Source of the DNA: JAYUJH01 sp043765375
GTDB taxonomy: Bacteria; Pseudomonadota; Alphaproteobacteria; Rickettsiales; UBA998
Length of the DNA stretch: 24,459 bases
NCBI GenBank assembly: GCA_043765375.1
Contig: JAYUJH010000024.1
Span: 1-24,459 of the forward strand
Reading direction: 5' to 3'
This document shows positions 6,143 to 15,487 of this stretch, in pieces; within the stretch, counting starts at the first letter, position 1, and each line of letters opens with the position of its first letter. The translations under genes and the position numbers were made by a program. The notes beneath the pieces are model-generated. The model did no database searches, was not told the DNA's origin, and saw only the letters and a list, made by a program, of their open reading frames with translations.

Positions 6143-7567
6143 TCAATAACTCGGCAATCTCAATCCTGATTTTTCCAACTCACTCTTCACTTGCGCTATG
6201 ATTTTTGGCAAATCGCTCTCAACCATTGATTCACAGCGCACGATTATTGCTGGCTGAGTGTTTGAGGCGCGAGCCAACCACCAACCGCCCTCAATGTTCA
6301 CTCGCAACCCATCAATTTCATTAATCTGCATATCCTCACCATCTGCCATGCGAGCATATAATCTTTGGCGCATTTGCTCAATTGTGGCGAACTTATTTTC
6401 ATCATCACACTCAACCTTTATCTCTGGCGTATTGAAAGTTTGTGGAATACTCGCCCGCATTTGCGCCAAATCATCAGTGCTATGCGCCAAAATATCCAGC
6501 AAGCGCACCGCCGCATAAATGCCGTCATCATATCCCAGATAACCATCAGCAAAAAAGATATGCCCACTCATTTCGCCTGCAATTTCTGCCTTAGTTTCTT
6601 TCATTTTCGCCTTAATGTGCGAATGTCCAGTTTTCCACATAATCGGCACGCCACCATGTTTCGCCACTTCATCAAACAAAGTTTGGCTCGCTTTCACATC
6701 AGCAATCACGGTTGCACCAGCCTTGCGGGACAAAATATCACGGGCGAACAACACCAACATTTGATCCCCCCATAGGATATTTCCTGCACCATCAACTGCA
6801 CCAATTCGGTCACCATCGCCATCAAAAGCAACGCCAAAATCTGCTTTATTTGCGTTAACCGCATCAATTAACTGCACTAGATTTGTAGCAATCGTTGGGT
6901 CAGGGTGATGATTAGGAAACCTTCCATCAATCTCAGCATTAATGATAATATGCTCGCCTAACAATTTTTGGCACAATATTTCAGTGATTTCACCAGCCGC
7001 CCCATTACCACAATCCCAGACAATTTTCAATGATTTTGCGCCGTTTGGATTTAGCCCCTGCAATAATCTTTCAACATATTCACTCCGCAAATCTAGTGTT
7101 TGAACGGGTAATTTTTCACCTATAATGAAATCTTCAGCTTCAGCCAATTCACCAAGGGCGATGATGTCATCGCCATAGAACGGTTTTTCGCCACATATCA
7201 TTTTGAAACCGTTATATTCTGCGGAATTATGCGATCCAGTCAACATGATTGCGCCGTCTGCTTGCAAATATTGATGCGCAAAATAGCACATTGGGCTTGG
7301 TCCAACTCCCAAATCAATCACGGTGACGCCTGCATTTTGCAACCCGTTAATTAATGCCTCACCAAGCGAGGGGGAGCTTAATCTTCCATCACGAGCGGTG
7401 ACAATTGTTACGTTGCTGCTCTCGGTTTTCCGCAATAATTTGGTTTTTTGCAACACGATTGTGGCGAATGATTTTCCAATAAGTTCAGCCGTGTGTTCAG
7501 TGATATTTTCACCGTAAATGCCCCGAATATCGTAAGCACGCAACACGGATTTATTAATTTTGCTCAT
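6143..7567 (-). CDS. Phosphomannomutase/phosphoglucomutase (alpha-D-phosphohexomutase)
   Basis: A 474-residue cytosolic enzyme of the PMM/PGM (AlgC-type) family, which interconverts hexose 6- and 1-phosphates for polysaccharide and LPS sugar nucleotides. All four signature parts are present: the phosphoserine loop LTGSHNSAEYNG (Ser112; the family consensus is TASHNP), the magnesium loop DGDGDR (249-254), the sugar-specificity loop GEMSGH (331-336, typical of mannose/glucose mutases) and the phosphate-binding RASNTQP near residue 436. Length is normal. ATG 7567 overlaps the mltG TGA as ATGA, so it is the last gene of the acpP-fabF-mltG run. Whether glucose or mannose phosphate is the main substrate cannot be decided from sequence. 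Confidence 0.92.
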   Translation of the reverse strand: MSKINKSVLRAYDIRGIYGENITEHTAELIGKSFATIVLQKTKLLRKTESSNVTIVTARDGRLSSPSLGEALINGLQNAGVTVIDLGVGPSPMCYFAHQYLQADGAIMLTGSHNSAEYNGFKMICGEKPFYGDDIIALGELAEAEDFIIGEKLPVQTLDLRSEYVERLLQGLNPNGAKSLKIVWDCGNGAAGEITEILCQKLLGEHIIINAEIDGRFPNHHPDPTIATNLVQLIDAVNANKADFGVAFDGDGDRIGAVDGAGNILWGDQMLVLFARDILSRKAGATVIADVKASQTLFDEVAKHGGVPIMWKTGHSHIKAKMKETKAEIAGEMSGHIFFADGYLGYDDGIYAAVRLLDILAHSTDDLAQMRASIPQTFNTPEIKVECDDENKFATIEQMRQRLYARMADGEDMQINEIDGLRVNIEGGWWLARASNTQPAIIVRCESMVESDLPKIIAQVKSELEKSGLRLPSY

Positions 7568-8625
7568 TCTTTTACGCTCCTTAGTTGCATTTTGCGACGA
7601 TATTCTGCCACATTGCGATTATGCTCACTCAAATTACGAGCAAAATTATGTCCACCTTCACCATTTGCCACAAAATATAAATTGTCACTTTTCGCAGGAT
7701 TTAATGCCGCATGAAGGCTCGCCCGCCCAAAATTACATATCGGTGTTGCTGGCAATCCCGCAATTATATAAGTATTATAAACCGAATAATGCTCTATATC
7801 TTTGGAGTTTAACTGCTTTTTTAGCTCCCCCACTTCTTTATATATGCCATAATTGGCCGTCGGGTCAGATTGCAATTTCATTCCAAGCTTCAAACGGTTC
7901 ACAAATACTGCTGCAATTTTCTCTCTTTCAGGGGCAACTCCCGTTTCTTTTTCAATGATTGATGCCATAATTAACGCATCTTCCTTGTTTTCATAAGGCA
8001 AGTTTTCCGCACGATTTTGCCATTCCAACTCCAGCGTTTTAGCCATTTCTGCCTGCATGTTGGCGATGATATTAGCCCGTTCCTCCCCATGACTAAAATG
8101 ATAAGTTTCGGGCAGCAAGCTCCCCTCGCTTGGTATTTCTTTAATCTCACCAGCTAAATGTTTTTCCGCTTGAATTGTCGCTATTATTTGCTCGCTCAAC
8201 CAGCCTTCAGGGAATGTTAGCGCAAATATTGCAACGTCGCCATCAACCATTTTTTGGCTGACCTGCTTGGGTGATTGCCCTTGTTCAAACTGATAATATC
8301 CCGCTAAATATTTATTATGATGCTTATTTGCATAACTGAAAATCTTAAATAATAATGGATTATCAATTATATCTGCATCTTCCAGCTGTTGCACAATTAC
8401 ATTAAATGACTGCCCTTTTTCAATTAGTATTTCAGTGAAAGCATGTGCTTGCGTTGATTTATCACTAATTAACTTGCTATCATTTTGAACATTTTCAACA
8501 ACGATAATCTCCTTCGGGGCTGACCAATAACTTTTTGCTAAAAACAAATAGCATAATATTAGTCCAGCAGCGATTACATCAAAGGTGATGAATGCGATTA
8601 AACTATATTTAACAGTTTTTTTCAT
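7564..8625 (-). CDS. mltG: Endolytic murein transglycosylase MltG (YceG-like)
   Basis: A 353-residue inner-membrane protein that cuts nascent peptidoglycan glycan strands and is thought to end their elongation. It has one N-terminal membrane segment (about 8-30), a LysM-like region, then the YceG domain with EGWLSEQII near 145 and the catalytic segment MASIIEKETG (the Glu in EKET) followed by FVNRLKLGMKLQSDPT and the late GLPATPICNFG. The frame can start at TTG 8628, but ATG 8625, which shares its A with the fabF TGA (TGATG), is the better start and gives MKKTVKYS. The acpP-fabF-mltG order is common in alphaproteobacteria. Confidence 0.93.
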   Translation of the reverse strand: MKKTVKYSLIAFITFDVIAAGLILCYLFLAKSYWSAPKEIIVVENVQNDSKLISDKSTQAHAFTEILIEKGQSFNVIVQQLEDADIIDNPLLFKIFSYANKHHNKYLAGYYQFEQGQSPKQVSQKMVDGDVAIFALTFPEGWLSEQIIATIQAEKHLAGEIKEIPSEGSLLPETYHFSHGEERANIIANMQAEMAKTLELEWQNRAENLPYENKEDALIMASIIEKETGVAPEREKIAAVFVNRLKLGMKLQSDPTANYGIYKEVGELKKQLNSKDIEHYSVYNTYIIAGLPATPICNFGRASLHAALNPAKSDNLYFVANGEGGHNFARNLSEHNRNVAEYRRKMQLRSVKE

Positions 8626-9890
8626 CAAATATTCTTGAATATCAAAGTTGAATTAGTCCCGCCAAAACCAAACGCATTGGAGAGTGCTACTCTGATTTTG
8701 CGCTCTTTTGCTTGATGTGGAACTAAATCCAAGTCGCAACCATCGGAAGGATTATCCAAGTTTAATGTTGGTGGGCATACTTGATCACGCAATGCCAGAA
8801 GTGAGAAAATTGCCTCAACACTGCCAGCTGCTCCAAGCAAATGACCAATTGCTGATTTTGTTGATGACATTGAAAGTTTGTAGGCATGTTCACCAAATAA
8901 CCTCTTCACAGCTTCCAGTTCTAGTGCGTCTCCCAGCGGCGTTGACGTGCCGTGTGCATTAATATAATCTACATCTTCAACAGATATTTTCGCTTTGCGC
9001 AACGCCATTTGCATGGAACGATACCCACCTTCATGTCCTTCAGCGGGTGCGGTTATGTGATGCGCATCGCCCGATAATCCGTAACCAATTAATTCACCAT
9101 ATATTATTGCACCACGAGCTTTTGCATGTTCGTAATCTTCCAGCACCACCACTCCAGCACCTTCACCCATCACAAACCCATCACGACCTTTGTCCCACGG
9201 GCGAGAGGCGGTTGTTGGTGCATCATTATATGAAGTTGAAAGCGCACGAGCTGCTGCAAATCCCGCCAATCCAACACGACAAATTGCTGCTTCTGCACCA
9301 CCAGCTATCATAACATCAGCGTCACCACGTTTGATAATTTCGGCTGCATCACCAATAGCGTGCGCTCCAGTTGAACAAGCCGTAACCACTGATTGATTAG
9401 GCCCTTTGAATCCATGCTCAATTGAGACTTGTCCCGATGCAAGATTAATCAAGCAGCTAGGAATGAAAAACGGGCTTAATTTACGTGCGCCTTTTTCTTT
9501 CATTAGCAACACGCCTTCTTCAATCTTCTGCAATCCGCCTATTCCAGAACCAATCATCACGCCAGTGCGATATTTTTGTTCTTCTTCATGTGCAATCCAA
9601 CCAGAATCAAGCACTGCTTCTCTAGCAGCTGCAATTGCGTAAAGAATAAATGGATCAACTTTTTTTTGATCTTTCGCAGGTAACACATTGTTAGCATTAA
9701 AATCGCCTTCGTCATCACCAAGCGGCAACTCTGCTGCAACTTTGCACGGTAAATCTGAAACGTCGCAACTTTTGATGTGCGCAATTCCAGATTTACCTGC
9801 AATTAATCTGCTCCAGCTATGTTTCACGTCACTTGCTAACGGAGTGACAAGACCTAGGCCAGTGACAACAACTCTGCGAGGTGATTCCAT
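8625..9890 (-). CDS. fabF: 3-oxoacyl-[acyl-carrier-protein] synthase II FabF
   Basis: A 421-residue condensing enzyme that elongates acyl-ACP with malonyl-ACP in type II fatty-acid synthesis. The thiolase-fold active site is complete: nucleophile Cys172 in TACSTGAHAIGDA, His313 in NAHGTSTPLGD, Lys345 and His350 in SSTKSAIGHLLGAAGS, and the Gly-rich GFGGTNS near the C-terminus. The N-terminal RRVVVTGLGLVTPL is standard for FabF. It starts five bases after the acpP stop, and its own substrate carrier is thus made from the same transcript. Length is normal. Confidence 0.97.
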   Translation of the reverse strand: MESPRRVVVTGLGLVTPLASDVKHSWSRLIAGKSGIAHIKSCDVSDLPCKVAAELPLGDDEGDFNANNVLPAKDQKKVDPFILYAIAAAREAVLDSGWIAHEEEQKYRTGVMIGSGIGGLQKIEEGVLLMKEKGARKLSPFFIPSCLINLASGQVSIEHGFKGPNQSVVTACSTGAHAIGDAAEIIKRGDADVMIAGGAEAAICRVGLAGFAAARALSTSYNDAPTTASRPWDKGRDGFVMGEGAGVVVLEDYEHAKARGAIIYGELIGYGLSGDAHHITAPAEGHEGGYRSMQMALRKAKISVEDVDYINAHGTSTPLGDALELEAVKRLFGEHAYKLSMSSTKSAIGHLLGAAGSVEAIFSLLALRDQVCPPTLNLDNPSDGCDLDLVPHQAKERKIRVALSNAFGFGGTNSTLIFKNI

Positions 9891-9895
9891 AATTC

Positions 9896-10129
9896 TTATG
9901 CGTTTTCTTCTAAATATTCAACAGCATTTCCAACAGTTTTGATTCCTTCTGCTGCATCGTCGGGTATTTCACAACCAAACTCTTCTTCAAACGCCATCAC
10001 CAACTCAACTGTATCAAGGCTATCTGCACCCAAATCATCAATGAAATTGGCTTCAGCTATAACTTTATCTTCATCAACACCTAAATGTTCTACTACGATT
10101 TTTTTCACACGATCTGCGATTGAACTCAT
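9896..10129 (-). CDS. acpP: Acyl carrier protein
   Basis: A 77-residue acidic four-helix protein carrying fatty-acid intermediates. The phosphopantetheine site is Ser37 in DDLGADSLDTVEL. A strong GAGGAG ribosome site lies 7 bases before ATG 10129, fitting an abundant protein. It is the first gene of the acpP-fabF-mltG-phosphohexomutase run. The promoter should lie in the roughly 100 AT-rich bases between it and infA; TTGCAA near 10210-10215 (minus-strand reading) is one possible -35, but I cannot fix it. Confidence 0.97.
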   Translation of the reverse strand: MSSIADRVKKIVVEHLGVDEDKVIAEANFIDDLGADSLDTVELVMAFEEEFGCEIPDDAAEGIKTVGNAVEYLEENA

Positions 10130-10234
10130 ATTTTATCTCCTCAAACTTTATTAATATGTAATTATCATTAAATCCATTTACAATGAATTAATGCGCTAAA
10201 GCTAGTTTTGCAAGCATTTTTTTGCATGAAAACA

Positions 10235-10453
10235 TTATTTATGCCTAAATATAATCCTACCTTTGCTTAAATCATACGGGGTCATCTCAACTTTGACTTT
10301 GTCACCAGCCAAAACTCGGATACGATTTTTGCGCATTCTACCAGAGCTATGAGCAAGCATTTCATGCCCATTATCAAGCGTAACCCTAAACATTGTGTTG
10401 GGCAGAACTTCCTGCACCACTCCATCAAACTCAATTAATTCTTCCTTTACCAT
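10235..10453 (-). CDS. infA: Translation initiation factor IF-1
   Basis: A 72-residue S1/OB-fold protein that binds the 30S A site during initiation. The sequence MVKEELIEFDGVVQEVLPNT...FRVTLDNGHEMLAHSSGRMRKNRIRV...GDKVKVEMTPYDLSKGRI is typical over its whole length. ATG 10453 gives the usual family start; an ATG three codons upstream (10462) is possible. No clear ribosome site precedes either. Transcription is divergent from the trmJ-like gene 63 bases away, so both promoters must lie in that gap. Confidence 0.96.
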   Translation of the reverse strand: MVKEELIEFDGVVQEVLPNTMFRVTLDNGHEMLAHSSGRMRKNRIRVLAGDKVKVEMTPYDLSKGRIIFRHK

Positions 10454-10516
10454 GCGAACCATGTATATATATTTTAAGCAAATTGCAAGCCTAAAACAAC
10501 ATAAAGGACATAACAT

Positions 10517-11245
10517 ATGGCGATTATAATTTTGGTGCGTCCACAAATGGGAGAAAATATAGGGTCTTCAGCAAGGGTGATGCTCAATTTTGGCTTGCAT
10601 CAGTTGCGCATTGTTGCTCCTCGTGATGAGTGGCCAAATGAACGGGCCTTAGTGATGTCAGCGGGGGCAAAATCAGTGATTGAAGGAGCGGTGATTTATG
10701 CAACATTAAAAGATGCACTACATGATTGCCAATTTGCATTTGCGGCAACTGCTCGGTTGCGGGGTATGGATATTGCTTGCTATTCCCCCCGTGATGCGGT
10801 GATTGAGGCGCAACAAACGGGGCAAGCTGCATTTGTGTTTGGGGCAGAAAATAATGGCTTAAGCAATGATGAAGTTTCGCATTGTCATGCGTTGCTCAAC
10901 ATTCCAACTGGGGATTATGCCTCGCTTAATCTGGCGCAATCAGTTGGAATTGTGGCTTATGAGTGGTTTGTTAAACAATCTTCTGATGATATCCCTCAGC
11001 CCAACCGTCAACCAATTCACGGTTTGACCCCGCAAGGGGAGAGGGAGCGTTTTTTGCGCCACCTTGAAATAGCTAATCATGAAAGCATTATGGAACTGCA
11101 ACAGGTGATTTGTCAAAAGTTGGAGCGGGATAATTATTTTGCCAATCCACAAATGCGTCCATCTCTGGAGCAGAAGTTGCTACAAATGTTACTACGTTTC
11201 AATCTGCGTGAACAGGAGGTTAATTTTTTGCGCGGAATGTTTTGA
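10517..11245 (+). CDS. trmJ: TrmJ-like tRNA 2'-O-ribose methyltransferase (SPOUT family)
   Basis: A 242-residue protein of the TrmH/SpoU branch of SPOUT methyltransferases; TrmJ methylates the ribose of nucleotide 32 in the tRNA anticodon loop using S-adenosylmethionine. The N-terminal ILVRPQMGENIGSSARVMLNFGL is the RNA-binding motif 1 with the key Asn and Arg; motif 2 is FVFGAENNGLSNDE and motif 3 is LNIPTGDYASLNLAQSVGIVAYE, which form the knotted cofactor site. The C-terminal extension is helical as in TrmJ. A good AAAGGAC site precedes ATG 10517. TrmJ fits length and motifs better than other SpoU members. Confidence 0.88.
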   Translation: MAIIILVRPQMGENIGSSARVMLNFGLHQLRIVAPRDEWPNERALVMSAGAKSVIEGAVIYATLKDALHDCQFAFAATARLRGMDIACYSPRDAVIEAQQTGQAAFVFGAENNGLSNDEVSHCHALLNIPTGDYASLNLAQSVGIVAYEWFVKQSSDDIPQPNRQPIHGLTPQGERERFLRHLEIANHESIMELQQVICQKLERDNYFANPQMRPSLEQKLLQMLLRFNLREQEVNFLRGMF

Positions 11246-11252
11246 GATTAGG

Positions 11253-11286
11253 TTATGTTTTGAAATATGTTATGTTTTGAAATAAT
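11253..11286. repeat. 17-bp tandem duplication after trmJ
   Basis: TTATGTTTTGAAATATG (11253-11269) is followed directly by TTATGTTTTGAAATAAT (11270-11286), starting 7 bases after the trmJ stop. Further degenerate pairs follow in the same spacer, for instance AATCTCAATAAACTTAT beside AAATCTTAATAAATGTAT near 11322-11356. Confidence 0.8.
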
Positions 11287-11363
11287 TGATGGCTTGATGA
11301 TGTTTTTATTGAGAATAATAATCAATCTCAATAAACTTATAAATCTTAATAAATGTATCAGTT

Positions 11364-11522
11364 TTAGCGTGAAAACTTTGGCGGTTGAGGATTTTTTGGT
11401 TTATTATGTGATTTATCTTCAGGTTGCTGGTTATCACCGCCAATCCACGAACTTTCAACCGATTGGCGAAGCTGCTTGATTACGTCCAATAATTTTTCAT
11501 CATAATCTGGTTTATTATCCAT
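11364..11522 (-). CDS. Doubtful small ORF, 52 aa
   Basis: On the minus strand an ATG at 11522 opens 52 codons ending TAA at 11364. The product is charged and hydrophilic (starts MDNKPDYDEKLLDVIKQLRQ, then Gly/Asn/Gln/Pro-rich, ends PPKFSR), with composition more like protein than the surrounding AT-rich frames. The first 20 residues could form an amphipathic helix. I do not recognise a family and no ribosome site is visible. It lies alone between trmJ and ntrY, transcribed against both. It may be a remnant of a longer gene or a chance ORF. Confidence 0.35.
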   Translation of the reverse strand: MDNKPDYDEKLLDVIKQLRQSVESSWIGGDNQQPEDKSHNKPKNPQPPKFSR

Positions 11523-11833
11523 ATTTTTTGAGCATTTTGAAAAAATAATATTATTTGCATTTTAATTATTTGCATTTAACGAAACTAATTTAACTGAACT
11601 AATATTTAAGTTAATCACAGTAATTAAATATAAAAATTAAGTATAGAAGTGAATAATTAATAGTATAATCCCAATTATACATATATTTACTTGAAAAAAC
11701 AAACTATTTATTTGCATATTATTGAAAAATAAATAATTGCAATCTGAGTGATTGAAAAAATAACTTGGCATATTAATAAAATCTGTTAAAAACTTAAAAA
11801 CAATCAAAAACTTGTAATCACATAAAAACTATT
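11523..11833. other. AT-rich spacer with no gene
   Basis: About 310 bases of very AT-rich sequence before ntrY. It holds short degenerate direct repeats (ATTATTTGCATTT twice near 11546-11578; ACTAATTTAACTGAACTAATATTTAA just after; AAAACTTAAAAACAATCAAAAACTT near 11787-11813). The ntrY promoter must lie here, but the base composition gives too many -10-like sites to choose one. Confidence 0.5.
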
Positions 11834-13879
11834 GTGCAAATAATTTCTCAATATATAAACTCGTCAAGTGTGGCTTTGCTGGTTGTTGCGGCAACCGCTT
11901 TGCTGTTGGTGCTGTTTTTTATTTGTAGAAGGTTACTAAGATTGCGCAATGTGTTGAAGCGAGGGATTGCTGGCTCTCAATTGCAGAACAAAGTGGTGAA
12001 AGTTTTTTCACTAGTGACGATTATTCCAACCATTATAATTTCTATTTTCTCCATTTTATTTTTTTATTATGGCGTGAAAGATTGGTTTAATCAAAGTATT
12101 AATACTGTGTTGAATGAATCAATCGCCGTTGCGGAATCATATCTTGAGGAGCATAAATCCAATTTGCGGGCGGATAGCTTGGCAATGGCGAAAGATGTGC
12201 AGCGGGAATTGCATTTAATCACCACCAACCCGAGCATGTTTGAGAATATAATTAATGGGCAGGTTTCAGTTCGCACGTTATCTGAGGCGATTATTATCCA
12301 AAATCAAAAAGTTATAGCCCGCTCTAATTTAAGTTTTTCATTCATATTTGAAACTATTCCAGAACATTTGTTGGATAATGCAAAACTTGGTGAAGTGGTG
12401 ACACTAGAAACTGATGATAGATTATTTGCAATTGTGGCACTAGACCCTGTGAGCGAGCTTTATTTGGTGATTAGCCGCTTGATTGATGCCAAAGTATTGC
12501 GCCATATTGAGGAATCAAAAGGAGCAGCGGCGAGTTATGCTAATGTTAGCAAAAATATTGATAATTTCCAAATATTATTTGTTTCGGGATTTTTGTTTAT
12601 CGTGATTTTTCTGTTGTTAGCGGTAATATGGTATGGCATTAATTTTGCGCAACGCCTTACAATTCCACTGATAACATTAGCGCAAGCAACGCAAAGAGTG
12701 GGGGAGGGGGATTATTCAATTCATATTGACAAAACCACCAATAACGATGAAATGGATATGTTGATTGCACATTTCAATCGCATGACGGAACAATTGCAAA
12801 AGCAACGGCAAGAAATCACGCAAGCAACAAAAATGTTGGATCAACGTAGGCGTTTCACTGAAACAGTGCTAGAGGGAGTTTCAGCGGGTATTGTAGCGTT
12901 AGATGAGGGGTTTATCGTTAGTTTATGTAACCAATCAGCTTTGCGTTTGCTTGGGTTCAAGATGGAGCATGAGCTTAACGGACAATCTTTGGCAATAATC
13001 ATACCCGAGTTTGGCGAGTTGCTGGAAAAAGTTCGCCTCAACCCAAATGAAGTGCATCAAGCGCAAATATCATTGCGTCATCATGGGAGCAATTTCATTT
13101 TGCAAGCTAAGATTTCAGCGGAAACTTCACAAAGATATGTGGAAGGGTTTATTGTAGCGTTAGATGATATTACGCCATTAATCGCCGCACAACGCAGTGC
13201 TGCTTGGTCTGATGTGGCAAGGCGGGTGGCGCATGAAATCAAAAATCCATTAACTCCCATCAAGTTATCACTTGACCGTTTGAAGAAAAAGTTTGAGCCA
13301 GATACGCCAGAATTGCGGGAATCATATCAAAAATATATTGGCACAATTAGCCGTCATATTGCGGATATTGCCCGAATAGTTGAGGAGTTCGCAGCATTTG
13401 CCCGTTTGCCTGCACCAAAATTGCAAGAAATCAACCTATGTGCTTTGATTGAACAAGCGATATTTTCGGCGGAGACTATTCACCCACAAATAACTTATGG
13501 GCTGGTGGTGAGTGACCGTAACATTAAATTGCAAGTTGATGAAGTGCAAATGAGCCAAGTATTCACTAATTTGCTAAAGAATGCAGCAGAAAGCATTGAG
13601 CGGTGTGAGCTAAATTATAATAGGGGACAAATTGATGTGATGTATCGTCATACGGCAAATGCGGTGGTGATTGATATTGCGGATAATGGCGTTGGTTTCC
13701 CCCCTGATTTATTGCACCGCATCATGGAGCCTTATGTTACTACCCGAGTGAAAGGAACAGGACTTGGTTTGGCGATTGTCAAAAAAATAATTGAAGATCA
13801 TAAGGGCAATATAACTCTGGGCAACCGTGCCATGGGTGGTGCAATTATTAGCATTTCATTGCCAATTATGGCGGGGTGA
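11834..13879 (+). CDS. ntrY: Sensor histidine kinase NtrY
   Basis: A 681-residue membrane kinase, partner of NtrX. In order: membrane segment about 13-31, a second about 57-80, an extracytoplasmic domain, a membrane segment about 248-270, a HAMP linker, a PAS domain (about 345-440), the HisKA dimerisation helix with the phosphorylated His467 in RRVAHEIKNPLTPIKLSLDR, and the ATPase domain with NLLKNAAESI, DNGVGFP and GTGLGLAIVKK. Most NtrY proteins are longer (720-770) with an extra N-terminal membrane segment; here the start (GTG 11834, no ribosome site) drops that first segment, and no in-frame ATG lies shortly upstream. It may sense nitrogen or redox state, as in other alphaproteobacteria. 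Confidence 0.9.
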   Translation: MQIISQYINSSSVALLVVAATALLLVLFFICRRLLRLRNVLKRGIAGSQLQNKVVKVFSLVTIIPTIIISIFSILFFYYGVKDWFNQSINTVLNESIAVAESYLEEHKSNLRADSLAMAKDVQRELHLITTNPSMFENIINGQVSVRTLSEAIIIQNQKVIARSNLSFSFIFETIPEHLLDNAKLGEVVTLETDDRLFAIVALDPVSELYLVISRLIDAKVLRHIEESKGAAASYANVSKNIDNFQILFVSGFLFIVIFLLLAVIWYGINFAQRLTIPLITLAQATQRVGEGDYSIHIDKTTNNDEMDMLIAHFNRMTEQLQKQRQEITQATKMLDQRRRFTETVLEGVSAGIVALDEGFIVSLCNQSALRLLGFKMEHELNGQSLAIIIPEFGELLEKVRLNPNEVHQAQISLRHHGSNFILQAKISAETSQRYVEGFIVALDDITPLIAAQRSAAWSDVARRVAHEIKNPLTPIKLSLDRLKKKFEPDTPELRESYQKYIGTISRHIADIARIVEEFAAFARLPAPKLQEINLCALIEQAIFSAETIHPQITYGLVVSDRNIKLQVDEVQMSQVFTNLLKNAAESIERCELNYNRGQIDVMYRHTANAVVIDIADNGVGFPPDLLHRIMEPYVTTRVKGTGLGLAIVKKIIEDHKGNITLGNRAMGGAIISISLPIMAG

Positions 13880-13895
13880 GTTTGCTGGTTTCCGT

Positions 13896-13954
13896 TAGCG
13901 CATCAGCGAAATCATAAGCGTATCAGCAAAATCATAGGCGCATTAGCGAAAATA
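13896..13954. repeat. Three-copy degenerate 19-20-bp tandem repeat after ntrY
   Basis: TAGCGCATCAGCGAAATCA (13896-13914), TAAGCGTATCAGCAAAATCA (13915-13934) and TAGGCGCATTAGCGAAAATA (13935-13954) lie head to tail, starting 16 bases after the ntrY stop. The remainder of the 208-base gap to ntrX is AT-rich, so ntrX may have a promoter of its own. Confidence 0.8.
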
Positions 13955-14087
13955 TAACGCAATCTAATTGCTATATAAAATATATTTTGTTTTATGTTGA
14001 CTTTTTTGCAACAATGCGTGTTATTTTTGTATCATATCTAAAAAAATATGCTAATAATATGCTATTAATATTCAAAGGAGCGTGCCT

Positions 14088-15482
14088 ATGTTTAATGATA
14101 TTTTAGTGGTTGATGATGAAGCTGACATTCGGGAATTGGTTGCGGAGATTTTAGAAGATGAAGGATTTGCAGTTCGCACCGCTAATAATAGTGATTCCGC
14201 TCTTAAAACATTAGCGCAACGTGTGCCAAGCCTGATGATTTTGGATATTTGGTTGCAGGGCAGCGAGCTTGATGGTTTGGGTATTTTGGAGCTGTGCCAA
14301 GAACGCTATCCTTTTTTGCCAATTATTATGATAAGTGGACATGGTAACATTGAAACAGCGGTTAATTCCATCAAAATGGGTGCATTTGACTTCATAGAAA
14401 AACCATTTGAGCCCGAGCATTTATTGCATGTAATCGGTAAGGCAGCAGAACTTTATAATTTGCGCCGTGAAAATGAGGAATTAAAAATACGGGGCGCATC
14501 AGAAAAAAACTTGATTGGTAATTCACCCGCAATCGCTTTAATTCGTTCAACTATTGAAAAAGTTGCAGCCACTAATAGCCGTATTTTAATCACGGGCGAG
14601 GAAGGAACAGGCAAAGAAGTTGTGGCACGCATGTTGCATGACAAATCATTGCGAGCAAATGCACCATTTATTATGTTTAATGCGGCGAGCATTCACCCTT
14701 CACAGGTTGATAGCGAATTATTTGGAACTGAATCCAGCAATCCCGGTGGTGGAGCAGAAAAACTTGGGCTATTTGAACGGGCGCATGGTGGCACGTTATT
14801 TATTGATGAAGTGGCGGATATGAGCCGTGAAACGCAAAGCAAGTTTTTGAAAGCGTTACATGATCAATCATTCACAAGGGTGCGAGGGGCAAGCCGTGTT
14901 TCCATTGATGTGAGGGTGATTGCCTCAAGCAACCGTAATTTGCAAGATGAAATGAATAATGGTAATTTCCGTGAGGATTTATTTTATCGTTTGAATGTTG
15001 TGCCAATTGTGATGCCGTCATTGCGTGACCGCAGAGAGGATATTGCTGAATTATGTGATTATTTCATGGGGCAGGCAGCAAAAGCAACGGGTGTGCAGAA
15101 GCGTAATTTTTCCCATGATGCAATGTCACTGTTGCAATCATATCACTGGGCAGGAAATATACGTCATTTGCGTAATGTGATTGAGTGGGTGCTGATTATG
15201 TCCGCTAATCGCCCTGAAAATGTGATTGATGAAACAATGTTACCGCCAGAATTGAAGGGGCAAAGCACTAATATGGTTGCAAGTGAGGATACTAGTGCGA
15301 TTATGTCATTGCCACTGCGTGAAGCGAGAGAAGTGTTTGAGCGGCAATATTTGATTACGCAAATAACTCGTTTTAGTGGAAATATCTCTAAAACAGCATC
15401 ATTTATTGGTATGGAACGCTCGGCATTGCATCGCAAATTGAAATTGCTTGGGTTGCATAGCGATGAAAAAATGTTTGCTTAA
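14088..15482 (+). CDS. ntrX: Response regulator NtrX, NtrC family
   Basis: A 464-residue regulator. The receiver domain (1-120) has acidic residues Asp9/Asp10, phosphorylation site Asp53 in LMILDIWLQG and Lys in IEKPFEP. The AAA+ domain has Walker A GEEGTGKE (usually GESGTGKE) and Walker B TLFIDEVADM. The sigma54-contact loop GAFTGA is missing: between SELFGTES and LFERAHGGT there is only SNPGGGAEKLG. This loss is known in alphaproteobacterial NtrX, which therefore does not act as a classic sigma54 activator. A Fis-type helix-turn-helix ends the protein (NISKTASFIGMERSALHRKL). The AAAGGAG site lies 7 bases before ATG 14088, favouring it over GTG 14082. Confidence 0.94.
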   Translation: MFNDILVVDDEADIRELVAEILEDEGFAVRTANNSDSALKTLAQRVPSLMILDIWLQGSELDGLGILELCQERYPFLPIIMISGHGNIETAVNSIKMGAFDFIEKPFEPEHLLHVIGKAAELYNLRRENEELKIRGASEKNLIGNSPAIALIRSTIEKVAATNSRILITGEEGTGKEVVARMLHDKSLRANAPFIMFNAASIHPSQVDSELFGTESSNPGGGAEKLGLFERAHGGTLFIDEVADMSRETQSKFLKALHDQSFTRVRGASRVSIDVRVIASSNRNLQDEMNNGNFREDLFYRLNVVPIVMPSLRDRREDIAELCDYFMGQAAKATGVQKRNFSHDAMSLLQSYHWAGNIRHLRNVIEWVLIMSANRPENVIDETMLPPELKGQSTNMVASEDTSAIMSLPLREAREVFERQYLITQITRFSGNISKTASFIGMERSALHRKLKLLGLHSDEKMFA

Positions 15483-15487
15483 GAGGG

